This document shows, one piece after another, positions 1 through 6,872 of a stretch of DNA of 64,000 nucleotides (position 1 is its first letter; every line of letters starts with the position of its first letter). The notes beneath the pieces are model-generated. The model searched no databases. It saw only the letters and a list, made by a program, of their open reading frames with translations, and had not been told where the DNA came from. The DNA is from Caldicellulosiruptor hydrothermalis 108 (lineage in GTDB: Bacteria > Bacillota > Thermoanaerobacteria > Caldicellulosiruptorales > Caldicellulosiruptoraceae). The position numbers and the translations under genes are program-made. The stretch spans positions 1,189,001 through 1,253,000 of the forward strand of contig NC_014652.1 in the NCBI RefSeq assembly GCF_000166355.1, given 5' to 3'.

Positions 1-1
1 T

Positions 2-1159
2 CTCGTAGATATAGAGGGATTGTGTCATGGCGATATTAGATTGCATTCTGAATCGGGTGAAGTTTCAAAAATGAAGATTGGGAGAGCCTTCTTAGAAAAA
101 GGTCAGAAAAAAATCAAAATTTATGGTGGCTGGGGAGTAGCTCACATATATGCAATTGAACTTGAAGAGGATAAGTTGCAAAATTACAGTGCTCCTTCAT
201 TTGATCTTTCAAACAAAAATGCCTCTGATAAATGCAAAAAATTGATGGAATATTTTTCAAAGATTTATAGCAAGGCAATTATTGCAGGCCAGCACACAAA
301 CACAGCAGCAGGACCAGAAATTGCATATTTAGAATATCAAACAGGCAAAAAGCCAGCTCTTCGAGGCTTTGATTTTCTCAGCTATACAAGACACACCATT
401 ACTGATAATATGACCTACGATGCAATATTTGAAGTAACGCTAAATCGGGGTTCTGTTGAAGAAGCAATTAAATGGCACAAAGAGTTTGGAGGAATTGTGA
501 CATTTTGCTTGCATTGGTTTTCTCCAACAGGAGGTAGTGACAAAACATTTTATACCAAAAACACTGATTTTGACATAGAGGCTGCTCTTTGTCCTAATAC
601 TAAAGAAAACAAGCTGCTGATAGAGGATATATATGAAATTGGCAAGTGGCTAAAAATCATGGCAGATGCAGATGTGCCTGTTATTTTCAGACCTCTTCAT
701 GAAGCTGATGGCAGATGGTTTTGGTGGGGAGCAAAAGGGCCTGAAGCTTACAAAAGGCTTTACTATCTTTTGTATGATGTATATACTAATTGCTTTAAGC
801 TAAACAATCTCATATGGGTTTGGAATGCACCACATCCTGATTGGAGAATAGAAAAAGACTACTATGATGTTGCAGGGGTTGATTTTTATGCCCCACCCCA
901 AAACTATGGTCCTCTTTCATTTTGGTATGATTATGTCTATGAGCTGATAGAAACTAAAAAACCCATAGCTTTAACAGAAAACGGGCCAATTCCTGACCCA
1001 GATAAACTGCAAAGTTCAAAGACTTATTGGCTTTGGTTTATGCCTTGGTGGGGTGGATTTACGACTGATGGTAAGATAAATTCGTTTGAACATCTGAGAA
1101 AGGTTTATAACCACCCTTACGTAATAACACTTGATAAATTCGACTTATTTAGAAGATGA
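2..1159 (+). CDS. GH26 endo-beta-mannanase, 5'-truncated by window edge
   Basis: Glycoside hydrolase family 26 catalytic domain, expected to cleave internal beta-1,4 bonds of mannan or glucomannan. The frame is open from base 2 with no stop, so the gene begins outside the window; the TTG at 20 is just the first possible start codon here. About the first 55 residues look like the last strands of a beta-sandwich carbohydrate-binding module (a GWGVAHIY-type strand). The GH26 domain follows. The acid/base Glu lies in the RPLHEADGRWFWWG motif (E about 228 counted from base 20) and the nucleophile is probably the Glu of ALTENGP (about 320). The protein ends directly after the catalytic domain with no S-layer or dockerin tail. 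It converges on a GH28 gene across a shared hairpin. Confidence 0.85.
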   Translation, partial: LVDIEGLCHGDIRLHSESGEVSKMKIGRAFLEKGQKKIKIYGGWGVAHIYAIELEEDKLQNYSAPSFDLSNKNASDKCKKLMEYFSKIYSKAIIAGQHTNTAAGPEIAYLEYQTGKKPALRGFDFLSYTRHTITDNMTYDAIFEVTLNRGSVEEAIKWHKEFGGIVTFCLHWFSPTGGSDKTFYTKNTDFDIEAALCPNTKENKLLIEDIYEIGKWLKIMADADVPVIFRPLHEADGRWFWWGAKGPEAYKRLYYLLYDVYTNCFKLNNLIWVWNAPHPDWRIEKDYYDVAGVDFYAPPQNYGPLSFWYDYVYELIETKKPIALTENGPIPDPDKLQSSKTYWLWFMPWWGGFTTDGKINSFEHLRKVYNHPYVITLDKFDLFRR

Positions 1160-1171
1160 AAAAAATAAAAG

Positions 1172-1240
1172 TTCAAGGCTGCCATTTGAAAGAGGTCATT
1201 TCATATGTTCTGGAGTGAACGGGCAGCCTTGAAATTTTGT
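1172..1240. terminator. Long-loop bidirectional hairpin between convergent hydrolase genes
   Basis: A 12-bp perfect stem pairs TTCAAGGCTGCC (1172-1183) with its complement at 1222-1233 across a 38-nt loop. ATTTTGTT follows on the plus side, and an A-rich run (1159-1170) provides a T-rich tail on the minus side. Probable shared terminator of the GH26 and GH28 genes. The stem core AAGGCTGCC recurs near 31.96 kb. Confidence 0.6.
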
Positions 1241-1267
1241 TATAACTGGGATTTTAAACTTTTGACT

Positions 1268-2599
1268 TTAAGTAGCTACTTTTCTAATACCAGAAAAGAA
1301 AGAGTTATTTACATTTTGAAAAATTCCCTCTATGTCAAAATCAGTTTTTAAGCTTTGTAAATTGTATCCATAGTTTATATCTTGAAGTTTAAGATTCAAA
1401 ACATCTTTTGCAAAAATCCATGGAATTTTATTCATGTAATCAGGGAAAGGTGGACATTGACTTGGGAGAATATCAATTCTTTTGCCAAAAAGTGACCTGT
1501 TTTTGCCAAAGCTGAGGTATATATCAATATTTTTAAGCGAAATATTTCGGATATTATTATCTTTGCCATAGATTAAAATCCCATTTTCCGAATAAGCTTT
1601 TACATTGGAAATAGAGATATCTTCAATAAAATTACCTTCTTCAGGGGAAGCAATTACAATTGGTTCACCCTTTCCCCACCATGTACCAGCAAATATTTTT
1701 GTTGTCATAATAACATTTGAAATTGTAACTGATTTGACATACCCATTTTTGCCGTTTGCAAATATTGCAATTCCTCTGTTTGAATTAAGGATGATAAGAT
1801 TAGAAGCAACCACATTCTTTACTTTGCTATCTAAATGTCCCATTCTCACAGCTGCTGAGCGTGTTTGCATTATGCAGTTTGACACAATTATATTTTCACA
1901 TGGTTTGTCCCAGTTTGTAATGCCAGATATAGCAACACAGTCATCACCGCAAGTAAAGAAGCTATCTGTGATTATTACATTTTCGCATGAGCAAAGATGT
2001 ATACCATCGCTGTTTGGGACTCTGAGATTGTTTATAATCCTTATGTTGTGCGCCTTGATGTATTTTGATGAGTGGATGCACACTGTCCAGCAAGGTGAGT
2101 CGATAATTGAAATACCGCTCAGGCTAATATTTTCGCAGTTATAGAAGAATATGGGCTGATTTGGTCTGTAAATTGGCTTACATTCTGTCTCTTCAAACTG
2201 CTCTTTGTCAAGTTGAGATAGCTCTTCAAACTGATTAAATGCTCTTGAAAAATCCATAAAACTGCTTCCAGAAAGGTCAATTGTACCTTTTCCCTCAACT
2301 GCTATGTTCTTTTCGTTCATCGCAGATAAAAAGGAAGTAACCTCTCCCCATTCGTTGTGGTAATAACCAATTTGGTAGAAATCTTCAATATTGTTGGTTG
2401 CTTTGATTACAGCACCTTCTTCTAAATATAGGGTTACATTAGATTTTAACCTTATAGGGCGGCTCAAATAAATTCCAGCAGGTATAACTACAACTCCACC
2501 ACCATTTTCGAAACAAGTGTCAATTGCCTTTTGTATTGCCTCTGTACTGAAACTTACACCATCTGGTTTTGCTCCAAAGTCAGTTACAATTATTCTCAA
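1268..2599 (-). CDS. GH28 family polygalacturonase-like pectinase
   Basis: Right-handed parallel beta-helix hydrolase of family 28, expected to act on galacturonan or rhamnogalacturonan oligomers. The N-terminus has the pectate-lyase-superfamily opening (DFGAKPDG). The GH28 landmarks follow: NSDG, CGDDCVAI (about residue 218, the catalytic Asp pair) and MGHLDS where the family usually has GHG. Repeated NI.ISN coils mark the helix. There is no signal peptide, so it probably acts on imported oligosaccharides in the cytoplasm. The longest frame starts at 2632, but AGGAGGT (2606-2612) lies 6 nt before a TTG at 2599, giving M-R-I-I-V-T-D-F; that start is preferred. Exact substrate is not readable. 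Confidence 0.85.
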   Translation of the reverse strand: MRIIVTDFGAKPDGVSFSTEAIQKAIDTCFENGGGVVVIPAGIYLSRPIRLKSNVTLYLEEGAVIKATNNIEDFYQIGYYHNEWGEVTSFLSAMNEKNIAVEGKGTIDLSGSSFMDFSRAFNQFEELSQLDKEQFEETECKPIYRPNQPIFFYNCENISLSGISIIDSPCWTVCIHSSKYIKAHNIRIINNLRVPNSDGIHLCSCENVIITDSFFTCGDDCVAISGITNWDKPCENIIVSNCIMQTRSAAVRMGHLDSKVKNVVASNLIILNSNRGIAIFANGKNGYVKSVTISNVIMTTKIFAGTWWGKGEPIVIASPEEGNFIEDISISNVKAYSENGILIYGKDNNIRNISLKNIDIYLSFGKNRSLFGKRIDILPSQCPPFPDYMNKIPWIFAKDVLNLKLQDINYGYNLQSLKTDFDIEGIFQNVNNSFFSGIRKVAT

Positions 2600-2734
2600 G
2601 AGTTTACCTCCTATTACTTTAGGTTCATACATTTAAAATAACCTAAAAAATCACTAAAATCCTCTCAATAATTTTGAGAAAATGTTAGATTTTGATGGTT
2701 GTAAATAACAGTGATTAAACATATTGTAATAAAC

Positions 2735-2760
2735 GAAAAAAGAAGGGCATAAAGCCCTCC
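2735..2760 (-). terminator. Minus-strand intrinsic terminator upstream of the GH28 gene
   Basis: Read on the minus strand, AGGAGGGC pairs with GCCCTTCT (one G.U pair) around a 5-nt loop, followed by a run of T. It would stop transcripts arriving from the decayed locus at 2.8-4.6 kb before they reach the GH28 gene, so the GH28 gene should have its own promoter in 2600-2735. I could not pick out a convincing one. Confidence 0.6.
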
Positions 2761-2814
2761 TTGCAATCCCTGTAGGGTTTGGGTTTGAGAAAAAACTTAC
2801 TTTTGTTTAAAATA

Positions 2815-2889
2815 TCAAGATTTTGAACCACTGTAAAAAACCATGGCTGACCATTTACTTATTACTTCATTCTCAAAAACACTGCTCAT
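2815..2889 (-). pseudogene. 24-codon remnant of a gene start
   Basis: A 24-codon open frame beginning M-S-S-V-F-E-N-E-V-I-S-K-W-S, preceded by a good ribosome-binding site (AAAGGAGAG, about 11 nt upstream) and lying 39 nt after the stop of the disrupted gene at 2929. It reads like the translated beginning of the next gene in an old minus-strand operon whose body has been deleted. I do not recognise the family. A minus-strand terminator follows at 2735-2760. It could also be a real short peptide, but nothing beyond the RBS supports that. Confidence 0.35.
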
Positions 2890-2928
2890 TTTACAAGCAC
2901 TCTCCTTTCAAAAGAGTTTCAAAAAAAT

Positions 2929-3062
2929 TTAGTTTTCTAATTTCAAGACTCTAAAACTTGTTGGTTCTAAGTTGATTTCATAGATATTTTCATTTTCTGA
3001 TATCATAGTGACTTTAAGATCAGAAGCTTTTAAAGGATCAATAAGTTTTTTATCAAAAATTA
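2929..3062 (-). pseudogene. C-terminal remnant of a gene disrupted by the TnpB element
   Basis: On the minus strand an open frame of about 45-48 codons reads ...L-I-D-P-L-K-A-S-D-L-K-V-T-M... and ends ...E-I-N-L-E-P-T-S-F-R-V-L-K-L-E-N-stop. It has no start codon and is closed upstream by a TAG at 3082-3084, inside what should be the transposon left end. The ending resembles the C-terminal beta-domain of many glycosidases, but the family is not identified. With the N-terminal piece at 4412-4587 it forms the two ends of one gene. Together they are far too short for a glycosidase, so the middle appears to be missing. Confidence 0.6.
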
Positions 3063-4411
3063 AACAAGAAGGCTCCGTCTTCTACAAGATGGAGATGAAT
3101 TGCTAAAAATATGATATAATATTCCTCAGGTGATTAAAATGTACAAAACACAGAAAAATCATATAAGATGTGATAAACAAACATACAGACTGCTACGTCA
3201 GCTTTGCCACTTTTCAAAAAACTTGTACAACTATGCTTTGTATCATATAAGGCAACACTACTTTAAAACTCAGGAATATCTGCGATATGAAAGTGTATAT
3301 CATCTTGTGAAAGAGAACGAAAACTACAGACTTTTGCCATCACAGGTTGCCCAGCAAACACTTATTTCAGTGGACGAAGCATTTAAATCTTTTCTAAGTC
3401 TTTTGAAAGCCAAAAAAGATGGGAAGGTAGATGAAAGAGTTTCAATGCCAAAATACCTGCCGAAAGATGGGATGTATCAGATAGTTTTTCCGAGGGACCA
3501 GTTCAAGACAGAAGACAAAAAAGTACGATTGAGTCTTGGCAGGAGTTTTGCAAAAGAGTTTGGTGTAAGGTACTTGTATTTTGAGTTGCCACAAACTGTT
3601 TCAGGCAAAAAGCTCAAGGAAGTCAGGATAGTACCAAGGCTTAATGGCAGATGGTTTGAGGTTGAGTATGTGTATGAAGAAGAGCATAAGCTGAGTATTT
3701 TTGATTTGAGCAGATATTTAGGGGTAGACTTAGGGCTTGACAATTTTGCAGCGGTGGTTGATACCATCGGGACTGCCTTTTTGATAGAAGGCAGGTATAT
3801 AAAATCAGTCAACCGATGGTACAACAAACAAAGAGCAAGACTTCAGTCAATCTACAGCAAGCAGGGAATAAAATGTGGCAGAAAACTTGCTCAGATTTCT
3901 CTTAAAAGACAGCATATAATTGACAACTTTTTGAATCAAGCTGTAAGTTTGATAATCAAGCACTGTTTGAACAATCAAATAGGTACAGTAGTTGTTGGCA
4001 AGATGAAAGGCATAAAGCATAAAATAGACCTTGGGGTTGTAAACAATCAAAATTTTGTGGGAATACCATATGACAAGTTCAAGAGGAAGCTAAAATCAAA
4101 GTGCATGTATTATGGTATAAGATATATGGAAGTGGATGAGAGTTATACATCACAAAGATGTAGCAGATGTGGGCAAGTTTGCAAAAGTAGCAGAAGATAC
4201 AGGGGATTGTATGTATGCAGAAAGTGTGGGTGTGTAGTAAATGCGGATGTAAACGGGGCGATAAATATACTTGCAAAGGTAGCTGGTGAGTCTGCGAAAG
4301 AGCAGATAACCAGTAGTGGGTGTGTGAGCCACCCTGTGAGAATAAGGGTAGCGTAGATGCTATCAAACTTCTCACGAAGCCACCACCTCTTGAGGTGGAT
4401 GGTAGTTCACT
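3062..4411 (+). mobile_element. IS200/IS605-type element carrying tnpB only
   Basis: Single-gene element: a subterminal hairpin at the left end (AGAAG/CTTCT, 3067-3083), tnpB, and a strong hairpin at the right end (CCACCTC/GAGGTGG, 4384-4399) ending near GTTCAC at 4405-4411. No Y1 transposase (tnpA) is present, so it depends on TnpA in trans or is immobile. The outer limits are inferred from where the host reading frames resume and are uncertain by about 10 nt. No target-site duplication is visible, as expected for this group. Confidence 0.7.
3139..4356 (+). CDS. tnpB: TnpB RNA-guided nuclease (IS200/IS605/IS1341 type)
   Basis: About 405 residues, the usual TnpB length. An N-terminal helix-turn-helix/wedge part is followed by the split RuvC nuclease. 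RuvC-I is LGVDLGLDN (Asp about 200, counted from the GTG at 3130). A C4 zinc ribbon (CSRCG...CRKCG) and RuvC-III (NADVNGAINI) follow. The usual RuvC-II Glu position is occupied by Gly in VVVGKMKG (about 290); a conserved-looking Glu stands instead in EVDESYTSQRC (about 337). AGGTGA lies 5 nt before the ATG at 3139, preferred over the GTG at 3130. TnpB proteins cut DNA with an omega-RNA transcribed from the 3' end of the element. The reading frame is intact. Confidence 0.9.
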   Translation: MYKTQKNHIRCDKQTYRLLRQLCHFSKNLYNYALYHIRQHYFKTQEYLRYESVYHLVKENENYRLLPSQVAQQTLISVDEAFKSFLSLLKAKKDGKVDERVSMPKYLPKDGMYQIVFPRDQFKTEDKKVRLSLGRSFAKEFGVRYLYFELPQTVSGKKLKEVRIVPRLNGRWFEVEYVYEEEHKLSIFDLSRYLGVDLGLDNFAAVVDTIGTAFLIEGRYIKSVNRWYNKQRARLQSIYSKQGIKCGRKLAQISLKRQHIIDNFLNQAVSLIIKHCLNNQIGTVVVGKMKGIKHKIDLGVVNNQNFVGIPYDKFKRKLKSKCMYYGIRYMEVDESYTSQRCSRCGQVCKSSRRYRGLYVCRKCGCVVNADVNGAINILAKVAGESAKEQITSSGCVSHPVRIRVA

Positions 4412-4430
4412 CTGAGCATCTTCTCTCTTG
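4200..4430 (+). ncRNA. Predicted omega-RNA (reRNA) with guide at the TnpB right end
   Basis: Position-based prediction. In TnpB systems the guide RNA scaffold overlaps the tnpB 3' end and right end, and the guide is the flanking DNA just outside the element. Here the scaffold would include the 7-bp hairpin at 4384-4399 (loop TT) and the guide would begin near 4411-4412 (TCTGAGCATCTTCTC...). That DNA is the end of the interrupted host gene. The 5' end given here is arbitrary. Confidence 0.4.
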
Positions 4431-4587
4431 GGACGGTATCTGCACCTCTGTGTGTCTCAAGGTATACCTTTGAGATATCTAAGTGTCTTTTGAAAAACTC
4501 TAAATCTTTTTCAAGTGTTTCAAACTCTACATTTTTTAAAAATCCAGCAGGGCAGTATATTGCCAGTTTGAAGTTTTCATATGCCAT
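4412..4587 (-). pseudogene. N-terminal remnant of the gene disrupted by the TnpB element
   Basis: About 59 native codons starting M-A-Y-E-N-F-K-L-A-I-Y-C-P-A-G and running to ...P-R-E-K-M-L-R-V; the last 11 residues of the open frame (NYHPPQEVVAS) are transposon right-end DNA. A good RBS (GGAAGG, 9 nt before the ATG) and a promoter at 4636-4663 show it was the first gene of a minus-strand unit. The alpha/beta sequence (K-V-Y-L-E-T-H-R) fits the first strands of a barrel enzyme, but I cannot name the family. The C-terminal end of the same gene lies at 2929-3062. Confidence 0.6.
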
Positions 4588-4635
4588 TTGTCAAAACCTT
4601 CCTTTCAATATTTGAGTAAATCGATTACAAGGAAT

Positions 4636-4663
4636 ATTATACTACTTAAGATTCTTATTACAA
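4636..4663 (-). promoter_or_regulatory. Sigma-A promoter of the disrupted minus-strand gene
   Basis: On the minus strand TTGTAA (4663-4658), a 16-nt spacer and TATAAT (4641-4636). It is back to back with the plus-strand promoter of the PhzF-like gene. Confidence 0.55.
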
Positions 4664-4691
4664 CCCTTTTGAATCAGATGAAAAGCAAGGC

Positions 4692-4719
4692 TTACAAATA
4701 TAGTGCTGTATGGTATAAT
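4692..4719 (+). promoter_or_regulatory. Sigma-A promoter of the PhzF-like gene
   Basis: TTACAA (4692-4697), a 16-nt spacer and TATAAT (4714-4719), 38 nt before the ATG at 4758. Confidence 0.6.
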
Positions 4720-4757
4720 AATTCTCAAAATTTGTCTTAAAGGAAGGTAGTTTTGAG

Positions 4758-5549
4758 ATGAAGCTATATCAGGTAGATGCATTTACAGATAAGTTATTTC
4801 ACGGTAACCCAGCGGGGGTTTGTATATTAGAAGATTCATTGAGTGAAGAGGTAATGCAAAATATTGCAATGGAGATGAACTTGTCTGAAACTGCTTTTTT
4901 ACAAAGTCAAGGTGATTATTATTTACTAAGATGGTTTACCCCTGAAACAGAGGTTGATCTTTGCGGTCATGCAACCTTGGCAAGTGCTCATATTTTGTGG
5001 GAAGAAGGTTATGTTGAAAAAGAAAAAGAGATTGTTTTTCACACAAAAAGCGGTATTCTCAAAGCAAAAAAAGAAGGTGAGTATATTACACTTGATTTTC
5101 CTTTGGAAGAGCCCAAAGCGGCAAGTGCGCCAGAAAATCTTGTTAAAGCATTGAATATTCCATTTTTGTACGTGGGAAAAAACAGAATGGACTACTTGGT
5201 TGAAACTGAAAGTGAAGAAATATTAAGAGATCTCAAACCAGATTTTGAATTACTTAAGAAAGTGGATACGCGAGGAGTAATTGTGACTGCCAAATCTTCA
5301 AGCCCTGAATTTGACTTTGTTTCAAGATTTTTTGCGCCAAAAGTAGGTGTAAATGAAGACCCTGTGACTGGCTCTGCCCACGCTGCTTTAGCACCGTACT
5401 GGAGCAAAAAGCTGCAAAAGACACAACTTGTGGCTTATCAGGCTTCAAAAAGAGGAGGGGTGCTAAAACTCAGAATAGATGACCAAAGAGTGTATATAAG
5501 CGGCAAGGCAATTACTTTTTTCAAGACAGAAATAAAGGACTGCCGATAG
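4758..5549 (+). CDS. PhzF-family isomerase/epimerase-like protein
   Basis: 263 residues, full length for the PhzF fold (two diaminopimelate-epimerase-like halves). N-terminal landmarks are DAFTDKLFHGNPAGVC and the catalytic Glu region NLSETAFL (about residue 45); the second half has the diagnostic VNEDPVTGSAHAALAPYW. Members isomerise or epimerise small carboxylates, but most have no assigned substrate and no phenazine genes are nearby. AAGGAAGG precedes the ATG. It is monocistronic and converges on the CopZ-like gene, the two stop codons lying only 2 nt apart inside a shared terminator. Confidence 0.85.
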   Translation: MKLYQVDAFTDKLFHGNPAGVCILEDSLSEEVMQNIAMEMNLSETAFLQSQGDYYLLRWFTPETEVDLCGHATLASAHILWEEGYVEKEKEIVFHTKSGILKAKKEGEYITLDFPLEEPKAASAPENLVKALNIPFLYVGKNRMDYLVETESEEILRDLKPDFELLKKVDTRGVIVTAKSSSPEFDFVSRFFAPKVGVNEDPVTGSAHAALAPYWSKKLQKTQLVAYQASKRGGVLKLRIDDQRVYISGKAITFFKTEIKDCR

Positions 5550-5579
5550 CATCAGTTCAGGCAGTCCTTGGTTTCTTTT
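5535..5579. terminator. Bidirectional terminator containing both convergent stop codons
   Basis: AAGGACTGCC (5535-5544) pairs with GGCAGTCCTT (5560-5569) in a 10-bp stem; a T-rich tail follows on the plus strand and TTTATTTC on the minus strand. The loop holds the stops of both flanking genes (5547-5549 plus, 5552-5554 minus). Confidence 0.75.
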
Positions 5580-6052
5580 CTAATTATTATAGCCTTTTCA
5601 AATGCCTCTTTTACAATATCTGCACAGCACTTTCCAGTTGGATTGTTTATCTCACATTTGCAATCTTTCATTGCACCTGTGATTTTACATGCTTCACTGA
5701 GAGTTTTTGCACCTTTTTTCAAAACCGCATCCATTATATCTTCTTCTGTAACCTTTCCACAATAGCATACATACTTGGGATTTGCATCTTTTTTAAGCCA
5801 GATTGGTACCTTTAGCTGCTGCTTGTAAAAGACATTTTCGCCTTGGTAATATCCTACATCACACTCTGGGTTTGTGCATAAGAAATAGTCATTAATTCCT
5901 ATTTGAGGCAAATACTCATTTAAAACAATATGCTTTACAGTGAAATTCTTAACGAGTATTCCTTGGTGTTTGCAAATAGGACAGGTTTGAGAGGGAGTTT
6001 CAATGTAGCTGCTTTCACAGCATGAGAAGTTAGAAAGTGTGCAACAGTCCAT
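5552..6052 (-). CDS. CopZ-like metallochaperone with zinc and [2Fe-2S] motifs
   Basis: 166 residues. The N-terminal half has CPIC (about 24-27) and CTNPECDVGYY, resembling the zinc-binding domain of the Archaeoglobus CopZ N-terminal part. The C-terminal half is BFD-like: CYCGKVTEEDI...CKCEINNPTGKCC, with Cys spacing typical of a [2Fe-2S] cluster. An extra Cys-rich tip (MDCCTLSNFSCC) precedes it. In the family this module is thought to bind or reduce metal for delivery to partner ATPases; here it is separate from any heavy-metal domain and the metal is not known. It ends 6 nt after the flavin reductase gene and probably shares its transcript. Confidence 0.7.
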   Translation of the reverse strand: MDCCTLSNFSCCESSYIETPSQTCPICKHQGILVKNFTVKHIVLNEYLPQIGINDYFLCTNPECDVGYYQGENVFYKQQLKVPIWLKKDANPKYVCYCGKVTEEDIMDAVLKKGAKTLSEACKITGAMKDCKCEINNPTGKCCADIVKEAFEKAIIIRKETKDCLN

Positions 6053-6058
6053 TATTTT

Positions 6059-6571
6059 TTACTCCTCCCTCTTTAGCACTTTAACAATCTCCCCAATAAA
6101 CATTCTATGATAATCTTTTGCAGTGTAAAAATTGTCAATGCTTTTGTCCAGGAAATTCTCAGGGATTATATCTTGAAAATAAATCTTTTTGCAAATCAAA
6201 ACAAGGTTAGCCTCATCGAAAAACACTGTTTTGAACTCTTCATCTTCTTTGGGGGTGAGCTTTGCCATCTCAACCTTATTAACATCTTTGCCAGAGTATT
6301 TGCCGCAGATTTCAAGAGTTGACCTATACTCCCTACCGAGAAACGAAAGTGTAAAGAATTCATTTTCTTCAACAAACTTTCTTGTAAACCTCTGGGGTCT
6401 TATTACACAAAAGGCAACAGGCCTTTCCCAAATATAGCCGAGGCTTCCCCAGCTTGCAGTCATTGTGTTAAATGAGTTGATGTTCCCTGCTGTAATGAGC
6501 ATCCACTCTTTTCCAATTAGAGTAAAGGGATTAAAATTGAGGTCTTCAATTTTGACCATTTTGTGTGCCAT
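6059..6571 (-). CDS. Flavin reductase-like FMN-binding protein
   Basis: 170 residues of the split-barrel flavin reductase family (NPFTLIGKEWMLITAGN...NTMTASWGSLGYIWERPVAFCVIRPQRFTRKF). Such proteins bind FMN and use NAD(P)H, or pass electrons to partner proteins. GAGGTGA lies about 6 nt before the ATG at 6571, which fixes the start. The downstream CopZ-like gene with a predicted [2Fe-2S] site suggests, as inference only, a small redox pair. Confidence 0.85.
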   Translation of the reverse strand: MAHKMVKIEDLNFNPFTLIGKEWMLITAGNINSFNTMTASWGSLGYIWERPVAFCVIRPQRFTRKFVEENEFFTLSFLGREYRSTLEICGKYSGKDVNKVEMAKLTPKEDEEFKTVFFDEANLVLICKKIYFQDIIPENFLDKSIDNFYTAKDYHRMFIGEIVKVLKREE

Positions 6572-6764
6572 GAAAAATCACCTCGATAGAAATTTTGAAA
6601 TTCTTAGAGTTTGCGATTGTCCTCTAAAACTTAAATATACTACAATGAGTTTTAGTTTTCAAATCATCTTAACTGCAAAATTCAACAAATAGAGGAATTA
6701 TAGTAGTCTTTTTCATTAGACAAACAAAACTCTGAATACTAATTAAAGACTATCTTCAATAATA

Positions 6765-6793
6765 TTGCAAAAATAGTTGTAATGATGTATAAT
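6765..6793 (+). promoter_or_regulatory. Sigma-A promoter of the exported oligopeptidase gene
   Basis: TTGCAA (6765-6770), a 17-nt spacer and TATAAT (6788-6793). The rest of the 6572-6872 gap holds only a small hairpin just before the start codon (6847-6863). Confidence 0.6.
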
Positions 6794-6872
6794 TTATACC
6801 AAATTGAATGTATAAAAGCACACATGAATACAATTTTAAGAAAGGGGGAAAGCGGTAGTTTCCGCGAACAAA

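Noticed and set aside
1605-2144. 179-codon plus-strand open frame inside the GH28 gene
   Set aside because: Antisense shadow of a well-supported coding region; no RBS and no recognisable protein.
2761-2800. Possible CRISPR repeat (CCCTACAGGGATTGCAAGG read on the minus strand)
   Set aside because: The ...GGGATTG... ending recalls thermophile CRISPR repeats, but it occurs once, with no spaced copies and no cas genes.
4079-4375. Minus-strand frames of 98 and 60 codons opposite the tnpB 3' end
   Set aside because: Composition is that of reversed codons of the zinc-ribbon region; no RBS or motif. The region is better explained as tnpB plus omega-RNA.
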